Source of the DNA: Holosporales bacterium
GTDB taxonomy: Bacteria; Pseudomonadota; Alphaproteobacteria; Paracaedibacterales; CANFPP01
Direction: 5' to 3'
DNA: 54,820 nucleotides
Assembly: GCA_947449005.1 (NCBI GenBank)
Contig: CANFPP010000011.1
Location: 1-54,820 of the forward strand
The notes beneath the pieces were generated by a model, which saw nothing but the letters and a program-made list of their open reading frames with translations, was not told where the DNA came from and did no database searches. Below are positions 53,533 to 54,820 of this stretch, piece after piece (position 1 is the stretch's first letter; every line of letters starts with the position of its first letter). The position numbers were made by a program, and so were the translations under genes.

Positions 53533-54594
53533 GTGATACGTACTTTTAAGCACCTGGTTTTATGTTTCTTTTTTATTATTTTAATTTTCAAAAGTGACTC
53601 AGCTCCAATTCCTCAACCAGAGGAAGGGTTTCGCTGGCGCCAGAATTTAATTTTAAATTATGATGGACAGGAAATTATCGACTTGGATTGTGCTAGCGTT
53701 TTAGACGAACATCAAAGAATGAATGACTTCGAAAATTTTACAAGTCACATTCTTACCAAAACTGATATTGATCGCAATGTAGCGTTTGCCCGCATTAGTG
53801 TCATTTTCCAAGATATTTCAACTGGAACTTTATATCGTATCAGCGACTGGATTAAATGGCAGGGGATCCGTGAAGAAATAAGTGATCAAATTGCTGTATT
53901 CATAAGTGGTACCGGGCCTTTTTTAAGTCAAAGAAGAAAGCATGCCTTGGAGGAGAGAATTGAAAATCAGATTCATGAAATTGGAGGTCAGGACTTAGAC
54001 GAGGATAACCCTTCTGCTTTCCGGCTCAAATTAAAACAATTATTTGCATCAAGAGCACAAAAAAATTTAGCTGAAAGCGAGCAAGCGGTAAGATTAGATG
54101 AAGTTAGAGAGCCTGATTCCCAGTTTCACATTCGCTATCATCATAGCGAGCAATGGATTTTAAATTATTTAGAGCGTGTTCATCCAGATAGGAAAACGAC
54201 TCTTATAAAAGCAGTGGATAGTTTAATACATAAACATACGGCAAATGGACGTTTTAAAGCAGGTTCCCAGATTTTATCTGTGGTTCTTCATGTTCATTCT
54301 AAAAATGATGTTTGCGAGCGTTGCACTCAAACTATAAGTCGCATTATGGCAGACTGCAATTTTTTGCTTCCAAGTTTAAAAGGTTATATTGTGAGTGTTT
54401 ATCGTCCAAGGGAAGCGCCAAGATTTCTTATTTTAACCTCTTCACGCGTCAATTATGAAAAAAGAAGAGATTTGCATGGTCATGATGATAATCTTGACGA
54501 TCCTATTGATATTAAGGCTTTACCGCCCCTTTTTATACAGTCTATCGCGATTGATAGTCCTTTGCCACAATCCGATTTAGTGCGGCTCCCCTAA
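53533..54594 (+). CDS. Putative secreted nucleic-acid/nucleotide deaminase-like protein
   Basis: A 353-residue protein with GTG start and a signal peptide (about 1-23). The C-terminal half shows the deaminase-superfamily pattern: H204-S-E206 at the start of a helix (HHSEQWILNYLERV), then a beta strand ILSVVLHVH (247-255) leading to C261ERC264 and a helix, then strand YIVSVY (285-290). H204, C261 and C264 would bind zinc and E206 would be the catalytic acid. The 57-residue gap is longer than in APOBEC-type enzymes but within the range of bacterial toxin deaminases (BURPS668_1122-, OTT_1508- and YwqJ-like). Not assignable to one family by eye. The N-terminal half (24-190) has no recognised domain. 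No immunity gene is visible next to it. Confidence 0.6.
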   Translation: MIRTFKHLVLCFFFIILIFKSDSAPIPQPEEGFRWRQNLILNYDGQEIIDLDCASVLDEHQRMNDFENFTSHILTKTDIDRNVAFARISVIFQDISTGTLYRISDWIKWQGIREEISDQIAVFISGTGPFLSQRRKHALEERIENQIHEIGGQDLDEDNPSAFRLKLKQLFASRAQKNLAESEQAVRLDEVREPDSQFHIRYHHSEQWILNYLERVHPDRKTTLIKAVDSLIHKHTANGRFKAGSQILSVVLHVHSKNDVCERCTQTISRIMADCNFLLPSLKGYIVSVYRPREAPRFLILTSSRVNYEKRRDLHGHDDNLDDPIDIKALPPLFIQSIAIDSPLPQSDLVRLP

Positions 54595-54677
54595 TATTGT
54601 AAGGCGGAAAATAATTATGGGCATTCTAATTCTTTGACATTTTTTCATTTTTTGATTTATTCTTTAGTTGTAGCCGT

Positions 54678-54705
54678 GTTCTAAAATGAGGTGCAACGCA
54701 TTAGA
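54678..54705 (+). repeat. Left inverted repeat of IS30-family element
   Basis: GTTCTAAAATGAGGTGCAAC reads inward and matches the reverse complement of the left-edge element end (121-140) in the GTGCAAC core and the outer TTC. The match is imperfect, as usual for IS30 ends. Confidence 0.6.
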
Positions 54706-54743
54706 GTGTTTGTTGATAAGACAGGCACAGAAAGGCGTTGCAA

Positions 54744-54820
54744 ATGAGAGAATACAAACAATTAGGATATGAAGAAAGAATAAAATTGGCAGCGCTTCGT
54801 CAATCGCAGTCATCACTAAC
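54744..54820 (+). mobile_element. IS30-family transposase, N-terminal start (cut by window edge)
   Basis: ATG 54744 opens MREYKQLGYEERIKLAALRQ and continues to the last base of the window. The YKQL...EERIKL pattern is the N-terminal HTH start of IS30 transposases. AAAGG precedes it. The rest is outside the window. Same orientation as the left-edge transposase. Confidence 0.75.

Noticed and set aside
1..54820. Whole window as one composite transposon bounded by IS30
   Set aside because: Almost everything inside is conserved core chromosome in alphaproteobacterial order; an assembly break or chance spacing is far more likely.
1..54820. CRISPR array, rRNA operon, tmRNA or recognisable riboswitch
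   Set aside because: I read the intergenic regions on both strands and saw no regularly spaced direct repeats, no rRNA-like stretch and no riboswitch core I recognise.

Overview
The window reads as chromosome of an AT-rich alphaproteobacterium with a host-associated, probably intracellular, lifestyle (Holosporales/Rickettsiales-like; this placement is inference). The alphaproteobacterial signs are the gene order miaB-phoH-ybeY-corC-lnt...trmB, a MucR/Ros regulator, an NDUFS4-type complex I accessory subunit beside a tRNA-Pro gene, a gene-transfer-agent type terminase and an Atm1-type ABC exporter. The host-associated signs are many small orphan proteins with Sec signal peptides, lectin-like, Sel1 and deaminase-like secreted proteins, HipBST, and truncated or remnant genes. 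Both window edges lie inside IS30-family transposase genes in the same orientation: the 3' end of one at 1-138 and the 5' end of another at 54744-54820.

Layout. 1-3300: IS30 end, tRNA-Pro(GGG), cutA, tRNA-Arg(TCT), an O-methyltransferase, a lone GTA-type terminase, tRNA-Pro(TGG) and the NDUFS4-like gene. 3405-5672: maeB. 5800-7200: a dispersed palindromic repeat and two secreted orphan genes sharing promoter and signal peptide. 7353-10102: alpha/beta hydrolase, methyltransferase and APH-like kinase. 10282-16977: carbonic anhydrase, an RND pump pair and two tandem EamA transporters. 17052-25499: a cysteine-rich secreted protein, PBP1A, RNase E with a long leader, a BepA-like protease and two orphan exported proteins. 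25604-31907: housekeeping genes (HU, prmA, uvrD-type helicase, rpmE, trhO, ruvX, mucR, fur). 31919-41258: miaB, phoH, ybeY, corC, lnt, an Rpn-type tail fragment, trmB, rlpA, dac, tmk. 41329-44276: an insertion-like region with a secreted protein, a decayed second 3' end of tmk, an NLS-bearing secreted peptide and a HipBST toxin-antitoxin operon. 44360-49248: recR, map, ferredoxin-NADP reductase, rpsT and the Atm1 exporter. 49366-54594: a YdjM-like membrane hydrolase, an AAA/DUF4143 ATPase, a PAP2 phosphatase, a Sel1-repeat secreted protein and a putative secreted deaminase.

How the parts fit. The core is translation and RNA maintenance (miaB, trmB, trhO, prmA, rne, ybeY, tRNAs) plus envelope building (PBP1A, D,D-carboxypeptidase, RlpA, Lnt, BepA, RND pump). 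Between core operons sit single secreted orphans, each apparently its own transcription unit. The strongest candidates for undescribed biology are: the exported protein at 53533-54594 with an HSE...CxxC deaminase signature; the exported, lysine-rich protein at 5909-6628 that ends in a perfect PCNA-interacting (PIP-box) motif; the shared promoter-plus-signal-peptide cassette in front of two different mature proteins; the two-module 8-cysteine secreted protein at 17052-17540; and the tmk/cargo/tmk-remnant arrangement. The metK gene that usually lies between lnt and trmB in alphaproteobacteria is absent here, which, with the duplicated EamA transporters, raises the possibility of S-adenosylmethionine import.
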